A DNA stretch of 5,183 nucleotides, taken from NCBI GenBank assembly GCA_003164825.1, contig PLUH01000216.1, positions 6,029 to 11,211 of the forward strand, read 5' to 3'. This document shows positions 1 through 5,183 of this stretch, one piece after another. Position 1 is the stretch's first letter, and every line of letters starts with the position of its first letter. The notes below the pieces were generated by a model. That model saw only the letters and a program-made list of their open reading frames with translations. It searched no databases and was not told the DNA's origin. The translations under genes were made by a program, and so were the position numbers. The DNA is from Hyphomicrobiales bacterium (GTDB lineage Bacteria; Pseudomonadota; Alphaproteobacteria; Rhizobiales; Beijerinckiaceae).

Positions 1-59
1 AGCCGGTCGGCTGACCGCTTCGGATCAGCGGCGGTGGAGGGGGCGCGCGCAAAGCTCAC
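1..59 (-). CDS. Probable start of a further gene in the operon (first 19 codons, 3' end outside window)
   Basis: A GTG at 57-59 overlaps the UPF0262 stop by 4 bases (GTGA). It opens a frame that stays free of stops to the left edge and reads MSFARAPSTAADPKRSADR. Most third codon positions are G or C, as in the confirmed genes. The peptide is too short to identify. In many alphaproteobacteria the gene after UPF0262 encodes a low-molecular-weight protein tyrosine phosphatase (arsC/wzb-like), with a variable leader before its catalytic Cys loop. That would fit, but the diagnostic loop would lie outside the window. The only evidence is the stop/start overlap, the open frame and remembered gene order. 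Alternatively the 55 bases are non-coding: a short imperfect hairpin is possible at 1-19. Confidence 0.45.
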   Translation of the reverse strand, partial: MSFARAPSTAADPKRSADR

Positions 60-544
60 ACCCGCCAGCGCAGCGCGGAAATAAGCGCGAACAGGCGCCG
101 GGCGGTGGCCTGGTCGATCTCGACCTTGCCGGCGAGCCTCTGGGCCATGAGATCGGCGCCTTCGTTGTGGAGCGTCGTGCGCTCGCGGTCGATCGCCTCG
201 ATCTGGCGGGGACTCGCGGTCCGGATGGCGGAATAATAGGTCTCGCAGACGAGAAAATAATCCTTGAGCAGCGGCCGGAACGGGGTCATCGACACGACGA
301 TCGAGGCGGCAAGCTCGCCGCCGGCGGTCCTCACGTCGAAGGTCAGCTTCGATTCCTCCTGCGAGATCATCAGCGTATAGGGGCCGTCGTCGCGTCCCGG
401 AACGGCGAACGCGTTCTCTTCGATCAGGTCGAAGATCGCCACCGCCCGCTCGTGATCGACATCGGCCGCGCCGCGCGGGATTGTCGCCTCGTCGAGGACG
501 ACCCCGGCGAGGCGATTGCGGCTCTTGGCCGGTTTGCGAGTCAT
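56..544 (-). CDS. UPF0262 family protein of unknown function
   Basis: The protein is 162 aa and belongs to an uncharacterised alphaproteobacterial family. Family hallmarks seen are ERAVAIFDLIEENAF at 32-46, GPYTLMISQEESKLTFDVR at 54-72, SMTPFRPLLKDYFLVCETYYSAIRTASPRQIEAID at 85-119, LHNEGADLMAQRL at 125-137, and a C-terminal KVEIDQATARRLFALISALRW. It has a basic N-terminal tail (MTRKPAKSRNR), no membrane segment and no recognisable catalytic motif. Its ATG (542-544) overlaps the hisD TGA (541-543) in an ATGA arrangement, and the preceding 20 bases hold no Shine-Dalgarno. It is therefore probably translated by ribosomes finishing hisD, with its level tied to HisD. Its own TGA (56-58) overlaps a possible GTG start of the next gene. 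The function is unknown; co-expression with hisD is inferred, and a role in histidine synthesis does not follow from it. Confidence 0.93.
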   Translation of the reverse strand: MTRKPAKSRNRLAGVVLDEATIPRGAADVDHERAVAIFDLIEENAFAVPGRDDGPYTLMISQEESKLTFDVRTAGGELAASIVVSMTPFRPLLKDYFLVCETYYSAIRTASPRQIEAIDRERTTLHNEGADLMAQRLAGKVEIDQATARRLFALISALRWRV

Positions 545-1842
545 GGGCGATTGGCGCGAAGCCGCAACGCAACCGAACGCGCGTGCGCCTCAAGCCCCTC
601 GGCCTCGCCCAGCGTCACCGCCGCCGGGCCGAGAACCTCGAGCGAGCGGGCGTCGCACTTGAGCAGCGACGTGCGCTTCATGAAATCGAGCACGCCAAGG
701 CCCGACGAGAAGCGGGCCGAGCGGGCGGTCGGCAGGACATGGTTCGAGCCGCCGACATAATCGCCGATCGCCTCGGGCGTATGCGCGCCGAGGAAGATCG
801 CGCCGGCGTTGGCGATTCTGCCGGCGAGCGCCTCGGCGTCATCCGTCATGATCTCGAGATGCTCCGGCGCGAGGCGGTCGACCAGCGGCAGCGCGGACTC
901 AAGCGACGGGCAGACGATGATCGCGCCGTTGTCGCGCCAGCTCGCGCCGGCGGTCTCGGCCCGCGGCAGATCGGCGAGCTGGCGGTCGACTTCGGACTCG
1001 ACCGCGCGCGCGAGGCCCCCGTCGTCGGTGATGAGGATCGACTGTGCGGCCTCGTCATGCTCGGCCTGCGCCAGGAGATCGGCGGCGACGAAGCGCGGAT
1101 CCGCGCCGCGATCGGCGAGGATGACAACCTCTGACGGCCCGGCGATCATGTCGATGCCGACGACGCCGAACACCCGCCGTTTGGCCGCCGCGACATAGAC
1201 GTTGCCGGGGCCGACGACCTTGTCCACGGCTGCGATCGTCTGCGTGCCATAGGCGAGCGCGGCGATCGCCTGCGCGCCGCCGACGCGATAGATCTCATCG
1301 ACCCCGGCGATGCGCGCCGCGGCGAGCACCAAAGGATTGATATGCCCGTCCGGCGTCGGCACGACCATCGCCAGCCGGCGGCAGCCCGCGACCTTCGCCG
1401 GCACGGCGTTCATGATCACTGAAGACGGATAGCTCGCCGCCCCGCCGGGAACATAGAGCCCGACCGCGTCGATCGGCCGCCAGCGCCAGCCGAGCTCGAC
1501 CCCGAGCGGGTCGGTGAAACGAAGGTCGGCGGGCTTCTGGCGGCGGTGAAAGTCAGTCACCCGGCTGTGCGCGAGCTTCAGCGCCTCAAGCGCGGTCTTC
1601 GCGCAGGCCGCGATCGCGGCCTCGACCTCGGCCGCGCCGATCCTGAGCCCGAGCCTGGCGATGTCGACGCGGTCGAAGCGGAGCGACAATTCGGCCAGCG
1701 CCTCGTCGCCGCGGGCGCGCACGTCGGCGATGATGGCGGCGACCGCGACGTCGACGTCGGCCGACGACTCGCGCTTGGCGGCCATGAGCACCGCGAAGCG
1801 CCGCTCGAAATCCGCCGACCGCATATCGAGCGTAATCGCCAT
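541..1842 (-). CDS. hisD: Histidinol dehydrogenase (HisD)
   Basis: HisD oxidises L-histidinol to L-histidine in two NAD-dependent steps, the end of histidine synthesis. It is a zinc-dependent cytoplasmic enzyme that works as a homodimer. The product is 433 aa, the expected length. The zinc ligands are all present: Gln259 and His262 in LLAQAEHDE, Asp361 in GDYVGGSNHVLPT, and His420 in GLEAHARS. The catalytic pair Glu327-His328 lies in LAPEHLE. The family signature IDMIAGPSE is at 230-238 and the nucleotide-region motif VVGPGNVYVAAAKR at 209-222. The ATG at 1840-1842 gives an N-terminus (MAITLDMRSADFERRF) typical of the family. GGAGAG lies 12 bases upstream, a little farther than ideal. The frame stays open back to 2244, but that extension is unlike HisD and overlaps DUF2948 in another frame. 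The gene follows DUF2948 by 32 bases and its TGA overlaps the next ATG. No other his gene is in the window, so hisD stands apart from a his operon here, as is usual in alphaproteobacteria. Confidence 0.98.
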   Translation of the reverse strand: MAITLDMRSADFERRFAVLMAAKRESSADVDVAVAAIIADVRARGDEALAELSLRFDRVDIARLGLRIGAAEVEAAIAACAKTALEALKLAHSRVTDFHRRQKPADLRFTDPLGVELGWRWRPIDAVGLYVPGGAASYPSSVIMNAVPAKVAGCRRLAMVVPTPDGHINPLVLAAARIAGVDEIYRVGGAQAIAALAYGTQTIAAVDKVVGPGNVYVAAAKRRVFGVVGIDMIAGPSEVVILADRGADPRFVAADLLAQAEHDEAAQSILITDDGGLARAVESEVDRQLADLPRAETAGASWRDNGAIIVCPSLESALPLVDRLAPEHLEIMTDDAEALAGRIANAGAIFLGAHTPEAIGDYVGGSNHVLPTARSARFSSGLGVLDFMKRTSLLKCDARSLEVLGPAAVTLGEAEGLEAHARSVALRLRANRP

Positions 1843-1874
1843 GGCAGAAGGGAGCTCTCCAACGCGGGCCTTAT

Positions 1875-2327
1875 TCAGACAGCCGACGTGTCGGTCAGGG
1901 CATGGCCGGGACAGGCCTCCGCCGGCAGGCGCAGCCCCATGTCCCGCAGCTCGACCTCGACGCATTCGACCTCGAGGCGCACCAGCTCGCCGGCGAAGGC
2001 AAGAATGATCATGCCGGCCGGCGGATCGGTCTTCTCGAACGTCACCGCCAGGAGATTGAGGGTCGCTTCCGAGTCCAGGCGCTCGAGGCCGAGATGCGAA
2101 ACCTTGAGGACGCGGTCGAACCTGAGGATGCTGGCGACGCGCTCCGCCGGGCCGGTCTTCGCCCCTACCCAGTCGTAGCGCATGCCGGCGACGACGAACC
2201 GGTGCTGCCGCGGCAGCCAGGCCATGTCGGAACGCTTGACGCAAGTGTTCTGCGTATGCGCGGAAATGACCTCGAGGCCCTCCCGGTCGAGCGCGATCAG
2301 CTTGAGCGTCGCCACGCGATCGTCCAT
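1875..2327 (-). CDS. DUF2948 family protein of unknown function
   Basis: The protein is 150 aa with no signal peptide or membrane segment, so it is probably cytoplasmic. The family's typical pattern is visible: LKLIALDREGLEVISAH at 8-24 with TQNTCVKRSDMAWLP following, RFVVAGMRYDW at 43-53, ILRFDRVLKV at 67-76, ATLNLLAVTFE at 88-98, and LVRLEVECVEVELRDMG at 115-131. The alternating hydrophobic strands suggest a small beta-rich fold. No catalytic motif is apparent and no function is known to me. The ATG at 2325-2327, four bases after the murA stop, is preferred because LKLIALD then falls near the N-terminus as is usual. A GTG at 2361-2363 would add 12 residues overlapping murA. No strong separate Shine-Dalgarno is seen at useful spacing, only AGGG within the murA stop region, so translation probably depends on ribosomes arriving from murA. 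The conserved position between murA and hisD in alphaproteobacteria is the main clue to its role. Confidence 0.9.
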   Translation of the reverse strand: MDDRVATLKLIALDREGLEVISAHTQNTCVKRSDMAWLPRQHRFVVAGMRYDWVGAKTGPAERVASILRFDRVLKVSHLGLERLDSEATLNLLAVTFEKTDPPAGMIILAFAGELVRLEVECVEVELRDMGLRLPAEACPGHALTDTSAV

Positions 2328-2331
2328 CGCC

Positions 2332-3621
2332 CTAGCCCGCGATCCTTGCGATGTCGGCGCCACAGGCGCCGAGCTTCTCTTCCAGCCGCTCGAAGCCGCG
2401 GTCGAGATGGTAGACGCGATTGACGATCGTCTCCCCGTCGGCCGCGAGGCCGGCGATGACCAGCGAGACGGACGCGCGCAGATCGGTCGCCATCACCGGC
2501 GCGCCGCGCAGGCGCTTGACGCCGCTGACGATGGCGGTGTCGCCTTCGAGCTTGATGCTCGCGCCCAGGCGCGCAAGCTCCTGCACGTGCATGAAACGGT
2601 TCTCGAAGATCGTCTCCTTGATCCGCGAGACGCCGCGCGCGCGCGTCATCAGCGCCATGAACTGGGCTTGCAGATCGGTCGGGAAGCCGGGAAACGGCGC
2701 GGTGGCGATGTCGACCGCCTTTAGCCCGGCGCCGTTGCGCCTGACGCGGACGCCGCGATTGTCGCTGGTCACCGTCGCGCCCGCCGCCGTCAGCGCGTCG
2801 AGCGCCTCCTCCAGCAGGTCCTCGCCCACGCCCTCGAGCATCAGGTCGCCGCCGGTCATCGCCACCGCCGTCGCGTAGGTTCCCGCTTCGATCCGGTCGG
2901 GCAGAACGCGATGGTGAGCGCCGTTCAGGCGCGCCACGCCCTCGATTTCGATGGTCGAGGAGCCTGCGCCGCGGATGCGCGCGCCCATCTTGTTGAGGCA
3001 GGCGGCGAGATCCGCCACCTCCGGCTCGCGGGCGGCGTTACGGATCAGCGTCGCCCCATGCGCGGTCGACGCGGCCATCATCGCCACGTGCGTTCCGCCG
3101 ACCGTCACCTTGGGAAATTCGATCTCCGCCCCGATCAGGCCCTTGGGCGCCTTGGCGACGGCATAGCCGCCGTCGATGTCGATCTGCGCGCCGAGCTTCT
3201 CGAGCGCCATCAGCAGGAGGTCGACCGGCCGGGTGCCGATCGCACAGCCGCCCGGCAGCGACACGCGCGCTGCGCCCATCCGCGCGACGAGCGGCGCGAT
3301 GACCCAGAAACTGGCGCGCATCTTCGCCACGAGTTCGTACGGCGCCGACGTGTCGACGATGGTGCGGGCGCGCAAATGCGCGGTCTGGCCGGACCCCGTG
3401 TCCTCGCCGATCCGCTTGCCGTCGACCGAATAGTCGACGCCATGATTGCCGAGGATATGCGCCAATTGGGCGACGTCGGCGAGGCGAGGCAGGTTTTCCA
3501 AGGTCAGCGTCTGATCCGTCAGCAGCGACGCGATCATCAGCGGCAGCGCGGCGTTCTTCGCGCCTGAAATCGGGATCACGCCGTTCAGCGCCGCGCCGCC
3601 GCGAATTTGTATGCGATCCAT
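2332..3621 (-). CDS. murA: UDP-N-acetylglucosamine 1-carboxyvinyltransferase (MurA)
   Basis: MurA transfers the enolpyruvyl group of phosphoenolpyruvate to UDP-N-acetylglucosamine. This is the first committed step of peptidoglycan synthesis and occurs in the cytoplasm. The product is 429 aa, a normal length for the alphaproteobacterial enzyme. Lys22 in SGAKNAALP is the conserved substrate-binding lysine. The catalytic loop VSLPGGCAIGTRPVDL carries the active-site Cys at 126, the residue fosfomycin alkylates, so this is the usual Cys form and not the Asp variant. Asp316 in PGFPTDLQAQF is the conserved catalytic acid, equivalent to Asp305 in E. coli. Arg382 in TDLRAS matches the conserved C-terminal arginine near the active site. 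All family blocks are present in order, including KVTVGGTHVAMMAA near 171 and RIEAGTYATA near 243. The start is fixed by a good ribosome binding site 7 bases upstream. The TAG stop is followed after 4 bases by the DUF2948 ATG, so the two are surely co-transcribed. Confidence 0.98.
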   Translation of the reverse strand: MDRIQIRGGAALNGVIPISGAKNAALPLMIASLLTDQTLTLENLPRLADVAQLAHILGNHGVDYSVDGKRIGEDTGSGQTAHLRARTIVDTSAPYELVAKMRASFWVIAPLVARMGAARVSLPGGCAIGTRPVDLLLMALEKLGAQIDIDGGYAVAKAPKGLIGAEIEFPKVTVGGTHVAMMAASTAHGATLIRNAAREPEVADLAACLNKMGARIRGAGSSTIEIEGVARLNGAHHRVLPDRIEAGTYATAVAMTGGDLMLEGVGEDLLEEALDALTAAGATVTSDNRGVRVRRNGAGLKAVDIATAPFPGFPTDLQAQFMALMTRARGVSRIKETIFENRFMHVQELARLGASIKLEGDTAIVSGVKRLRGAPVMATDLRASVSLVIAGLAADGETIVNRVYHLDRGFERLEEKLGACGADIARIAG

Positions 3622-3628
3622 CCCCTTG

Positions 3629-3635
3629 TCCCTCT
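3629..3635 (-). promoter_or_regulatory. Ribosome binding site that decides the murA start
   Basis: AGAGGGA on the minus strand lies 7 bases before the ATG at 3619-3621. It supports the start MDRIQIRGG, which also matches where MurA proteins begin. The in-frame TTG at 3646-3648 would put this site inside the gene and add nine residues that do not look like MurA. Confidence 0.7.
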
Positions 3636-3652
3636 GGCCCAAATCCAATCAA

Positions 3653-3675
3653 GACCGTAGCCCGCCCGGGCGGTC
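3653..3675 (-). repeat. GC-rich hairpin in the spacer before murA
   Basis: The 60-base spacer between the small gene and murA holds a perfect 12-base palindrome, CCGCCCGGGCGG (3662-3673). Around it, GACCG and CGGTC arms (3671-3675 and 3653-3657) can extend the fold. One arrangement is a 5-bp outer stem, a 3-base bulge and an inner 3-bp stem with a 4-base loop. It begins only 6 bases after the small gene's stop codon. No run of T follows, so it is not a standard intrinsic terminator. It could be an RNA processing or stability element, a partial attenuator, or simply a by-product of high GC. Confidence 0.4.
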
Positions 3676-3681
3676 CCGCCG

Positions 3682-3852
3682 TCAGCGTCTCAAATCGCCC
3701 GGCGTCCGCTCCACCGGCCCGTCCGACGGCGCCGCCTCGGCCGCCCGCGCACGGCTCTGCGCCTTGCGGCGCTTCAGATTCTCCCGCAGCGACGCGGCGA
3801 GACGGGCCCGCCGGCGGTCCTCGGTCGCCGCTTGCTGCTCATCCGGGCTCAT
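3682..3852 (-). CDS. Small basic hypothetical protein (56 aa) upstream of murA
   Basis: I cannot assign a function. The protein has 12 Arg and 2 Lys against 9 acidic residues, giving a net charge near +5. It has no Cys, no signal peptide and no membrane segment. Residues about 11-40 look like one long helix rich in Arg, Ala and Glu, with the core RLAASLRENLKRRKAQ at 17-32. The tail from 41 to 56 is Pro/Gly/Asp-containing and probably disordered. From memory, similar short proteins with an 'LRENLRRRKAQ' core are common hypothetical proteins in alphaproteobacteria, but I could not search for them. The ATG at 3852 is chosen because of the AAGGA ribosome binding site 5 bases upstream; a TTG start at 3867 would add five residues. 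The gene sits 116 bases after recN and 60 bases before murA on the same strand, so it is probably the first gene of the murA transcript. The charge pattern would suit nucleic acid or ribosome contact, but that is inference only. Confidence 0.75.
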   Translation of the reverse strand: MSPDEQQAATEDRRRARLAASLRENLKRRKAQSRARAAEAAPSDGPVERTPGDLRR

Positions 3853-3857
3853 GCCGG

Positions 3858-3862
3858 TCCTT
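3858..3862 (-). promoter_or_regulatory. Ribosome binding site that decides the start of the small basic gene
   Basis: AAGGA on the minus strand lies 5 bases before the ATG at 3850-3852. This is near-ideal Shine-Dalgarno spacing. It favours this ATG over the in-frame TTG at 3865-3867, because with the TTG the site would fall inside the coding sequence. Confidence 0.7.
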
Positions 3863-3902
3863 GCCAATTGCGAAAGCCCTCCTCACGCACAGGCGAAACG
3901 GC

Positions 3903-3932
3903 TTGATAGGGCCAAGGTGGGCGGCCGGGCAA
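3903..3932 (-). promoter_or_regulatory. Candidate sigma-70-type promoter ahead of the small basic gene and murA
   Basis: On the minus strand a TTGCCC box (plus positions 3927-3932) is followed after 17 bases by CTATCA (3904-3909), or after 18 bases by TATCAA (3903-3908). Each box matches about four of six positions of the housekeeping consensus. It lies in the 116-base gap after recN and would start transcription about 40-45 bases before the ATG at 3852. Location and spacing fit a promoter for the murA operon, but the match is imperfect and such matches occur by chance. The -35 box overlaps a short GGC-TT-GCC inverted repeat. Confidence 0.35.
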
Positions 3933-3968
3933 GCCAATTCCGGCGCCGCGAGCGTCCTTTTCCGGTCG

Positions 3969-5183
3969 TCATTCCGCCTTTTCGATCAGGCTTTCGGCGG
4001 CTGCCCGGGCCTCGCGGGTGATTTCGGCCCCGGCGAGCATGCGGGCGATTTCCTCCCGCCGCTCGATCGCCCCGAGGCGCGAGACGCGGGTCGCGACCCG
4101 CTCGCCGACGCCGACATCGGTTTTGACGATTCGATAGTGGTTCTGCGCCCGCGCAGCCACTTGCGGCGCGTGGGTCACCGCCAGCACCTGAGCGCGCGCC
4201 GAAAGCCGCGCCAGGCGCTGACCCATGGCGTCGGCGACGGCGCCGCCGACGCCGGTGTCGATTTCGTCGAACACGAGGGTGGGCGCTGTGCCGCGCTCGG
4301 CGAGGCGCACCTTGATCGCGAGCAGGAACCTCGCCAATTCGCCTCCCGACGCCACCTTCATCAACGGGCCAGGCCGGGAACCGGGGTTGGTGCGGACAAA
4401 GAACTCCACGCGATCGTAACCGCTCGCCGCAAAGATCGCCTCATCGCGCCGCAAGTCGACGCTGAACTCCGCCCGATCGAGCTTGAGCGGCGCCAACTCC
4501 CCGCCCACGGCTGATTCCAGTTCGCGCGCGCTTCGCTCGCGCGCAGCGCTGAGCGCAACCGCCGCCGCGCGATAGGCTTCGCCGGCGCTGTTCAGGTTGG
4601 CCTCGAGGCGGCTGACCTCGCTGCGGCCTGCGGCGAGCGCCGCAAGCTCGTCGGCGAATTTCCGCGCCAGCGCGGGGAGGCTTTCGATCGGCGCATTGTG
4701 CTTGCGGCCCATCGCCCTCAGCGCAAACAGGCGCTCCTCGCACCGTTCGAGCTCATGAGGATCGTAGGCGCTGGCGTCGATTGCGTCCTCGACCGCGCGA
4801 TTGGCGCGCTCGAGGGCTTCGATCGCCTCGTCGAGAGCCTTCACGCTCGGCTCGATCAGCCCGGGCGCCTGAGGCAAGCGTCGCAGCAGACGGCGCGAGA
4901 CGGAATGCAGCAGCGGCAGGATGGCCGCTTCGCCGGTCAGGTGATCGCGCGCGTCGCGAATGTCGGCGACGACCTTCTCGCCCTGCATCATCGCCTGCCG
5001 ACGCGCCGCCAGCGTCGCTTCTTCGTCCGGCTGAACGGCGAGGCGGGTGAGCTCCTCGTGCGCATGGGCGGCGAAGTCCGCTTCCGCTTCCGCCGCCGCC
5101 ACCCTGGCGCGCTCGGTCTCGAGCGCCCGCTCGGCCTCGCGCAGAGCCGCGTAGGCCCGCTCAGTCGCCGCCGCCTGCGGCTC
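3969..5183 (-). CDS. recN: DNA repair protein RecN, C-terminal 404 residues (5' end outside window)
   Basis: RecN is a cytoplasmic SMC-like ATPase that acts in recombinational repair of double-strand breaks. The reading frame is open to the right edge of the window, so the start lies outside. RecN proteins are about 550 aa, so roughly 150 N-terminal residues, including Walker A, are missing. In fragment numbering, the first ~200 residues are Ala/Glu/Arg-rich helical coiled-coil sequence, with an RKHN stretch near 160 where RecN proteins carry a related RK motif. The ABC signature ASGGELAR lies at 278-285, Walker B TLVFDEID at 302-309 followed by TGVGG, and the H-loop THAPQVAA at 337-344. This signature, Walker B and H-loop set is diagnostic for RecN. 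The stop is TGA at 3969-3971. A start at 5102 would be an internal GTG, not the real start. The next gene begins 116 bases downstream and I see no clear terminator between them. In many alphaproteobacteria recN is followed by ligA, which is not the case here. Confidence 0.96.
   Translation of the reverse strand, partial: EPQAAATERAYAALREAERALETERARVAAAEAEADFAAHAHEELTRLAVQPDEEATLAARRQAMMQGEKVVADIRDARDHLTGEAAILPLLHSVSRRLLRRLPQAPGLIEPSVKALDEAIEALERANRAVEDAIDASAYDPHELERCEERLFALRAMGRKHNAPIESLPALARKFADELAALAAGRSEVSRLEANLNSAGEAYRAAAVALSAARERSARELESAVGGELAPLKLDRAEFSVDLRRDEAIFAASGYDRVEFFVRTNPGSRPGPLMKVASGGELARFLLAIKVRLAERGTAPTLVFDEIDTGVGGAVADAMGQRLARLSARAQVLAVTHAPQVAARAQNHYRIVKTDVGVGERVATRVSRLGAIERREEIARMLAGAEITREARAAAESLIEKAE

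Noticed and set aside
1..19. A short hairpin (GGTC/GACC with flanking AGC/GCT) as an operon terminator.
   Set aside because: The stem is short, has a one-base bulge, no T-run is visible, and a coding frame appears to run through it.
167..1134. Long plus-strand open frames opposite UPF0262 and hisD (167-760 and 481-1134).
   Set aside because: They are antisense to genes confirmed by conserved residues. Their translations are Arg/Ala/Gly-rich and low in recognisable motifs, as expected opposite GC-rich codons.
1843..2244. A 134-residue N-terminal extension of HisD, since the frame is open back to a TTG at 2244.
   Set aside because: The extension is Arg/Gly/Ala-rich shadow sequence overlapping the DUF2948 gene in another frame. 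HisD homologues begin close to MAITLDM, and 433 aa from 1842 is the normal length.
1546..2423. Plus-strand open frames opposite the hisD start and DUF2948 (1546-2178, 1902-2423).
   Set aside because: They span the hisD-DUF2948 junction and reach into murA, show no family motifs, and have shadow composition.
2911..3567. A plus-strand open frame of 218 aa opposite murA.
   Set aside because: It is rich in Arg, Asp, Gly and His, as expected for the complement of murA codons, and lies entirely inside a well-supported gene.
3863..3939. A direct repeat of GCCAATT (3863-3869 and 3933-3939) as an operator pair.
   Set aside because: Seven bases repeated twice 70 bases apart is easily chance, and one copy overlaps the small gene's ribosome binding region.
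3853..3968. A rho-independent terminator after recN.
   Set aside because: The region has short GC inverted repeats, including GGCGCC, but no stable stem followed by a T-run on the minus strand.
3611..4514. Plus-strand open frames crossing the murA-recN gap (3611-4021, 3861-4514).
   Set aside because: Both run mostly antisense to the small gene or recN, and I recognise no protein motif in either. The small gene on the minus strand has a much better ribosome binding site.

Overview
The window is a 5.2 kb piece of a GC-rich bacterial chromosome. Every gene I can support lies on the minus strand, so transcription runs from high to low coordinates. The families point to an alphaproteobacterium. 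DUF2948 and UPF0262 are essentially alphaproteobacterial families, and the order murA - DUF2948 - hisD - UPF0262 is a familiar one there, especially in Hyphomicrobiales (Rhizobiales). The exact genus cannot be read from this sequence.

Layout in transcription order: (1) the C-terminal part of recN (DNA repair SMC-like ATPase), cut by the right edge of the window and ending at 3969; (2) a 116-base gap with a possible promoter; (3) a small basic protein of 56 aa (3682-3852); (4) a 60-base spacer with a GC-rich hairpin and a good ribosome binding site; (5) murA (2332-3621), the first committed enzyme of peptidoglycan synthesis; (6) a DUF2948 protein (1875-2327), starting 4 bases after murA; (7) hisD (541-1842), the last enzyme of histidine synthesis; (8) a UPF0262 protein (56-544) overlapping hisD by 4 bases (ATGA); (9) probably the first 19 codons of another gene, overlapping UPF0262 by 4 bases (GTGA) and running off the left edge.

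The spacing (4 bases, 32 bases, and two 4-base stop/start overlaps) argues that murA, DUF2948, hisD, UPF0262 and the next gene are one co-transcribed, translationally coupled unit, probably led by the small basic gene. The two enzymes belong to unrelated pathways, cell wall and histidine. The two uncharacterised proteins sit between and after them, and their roles are unknown.

MurA, HisD and the visible part of RecN keep their expected catalytic residues, and no gene looks broken. There are no tRNA or rRNA genes, mobile elements, CRISPR repeats, or gene-free stretches over 300 bases. I see no sign of a new defence, mobile or biosynthetic system. This is an ordinary housekeeping region, and the findings below are modest.
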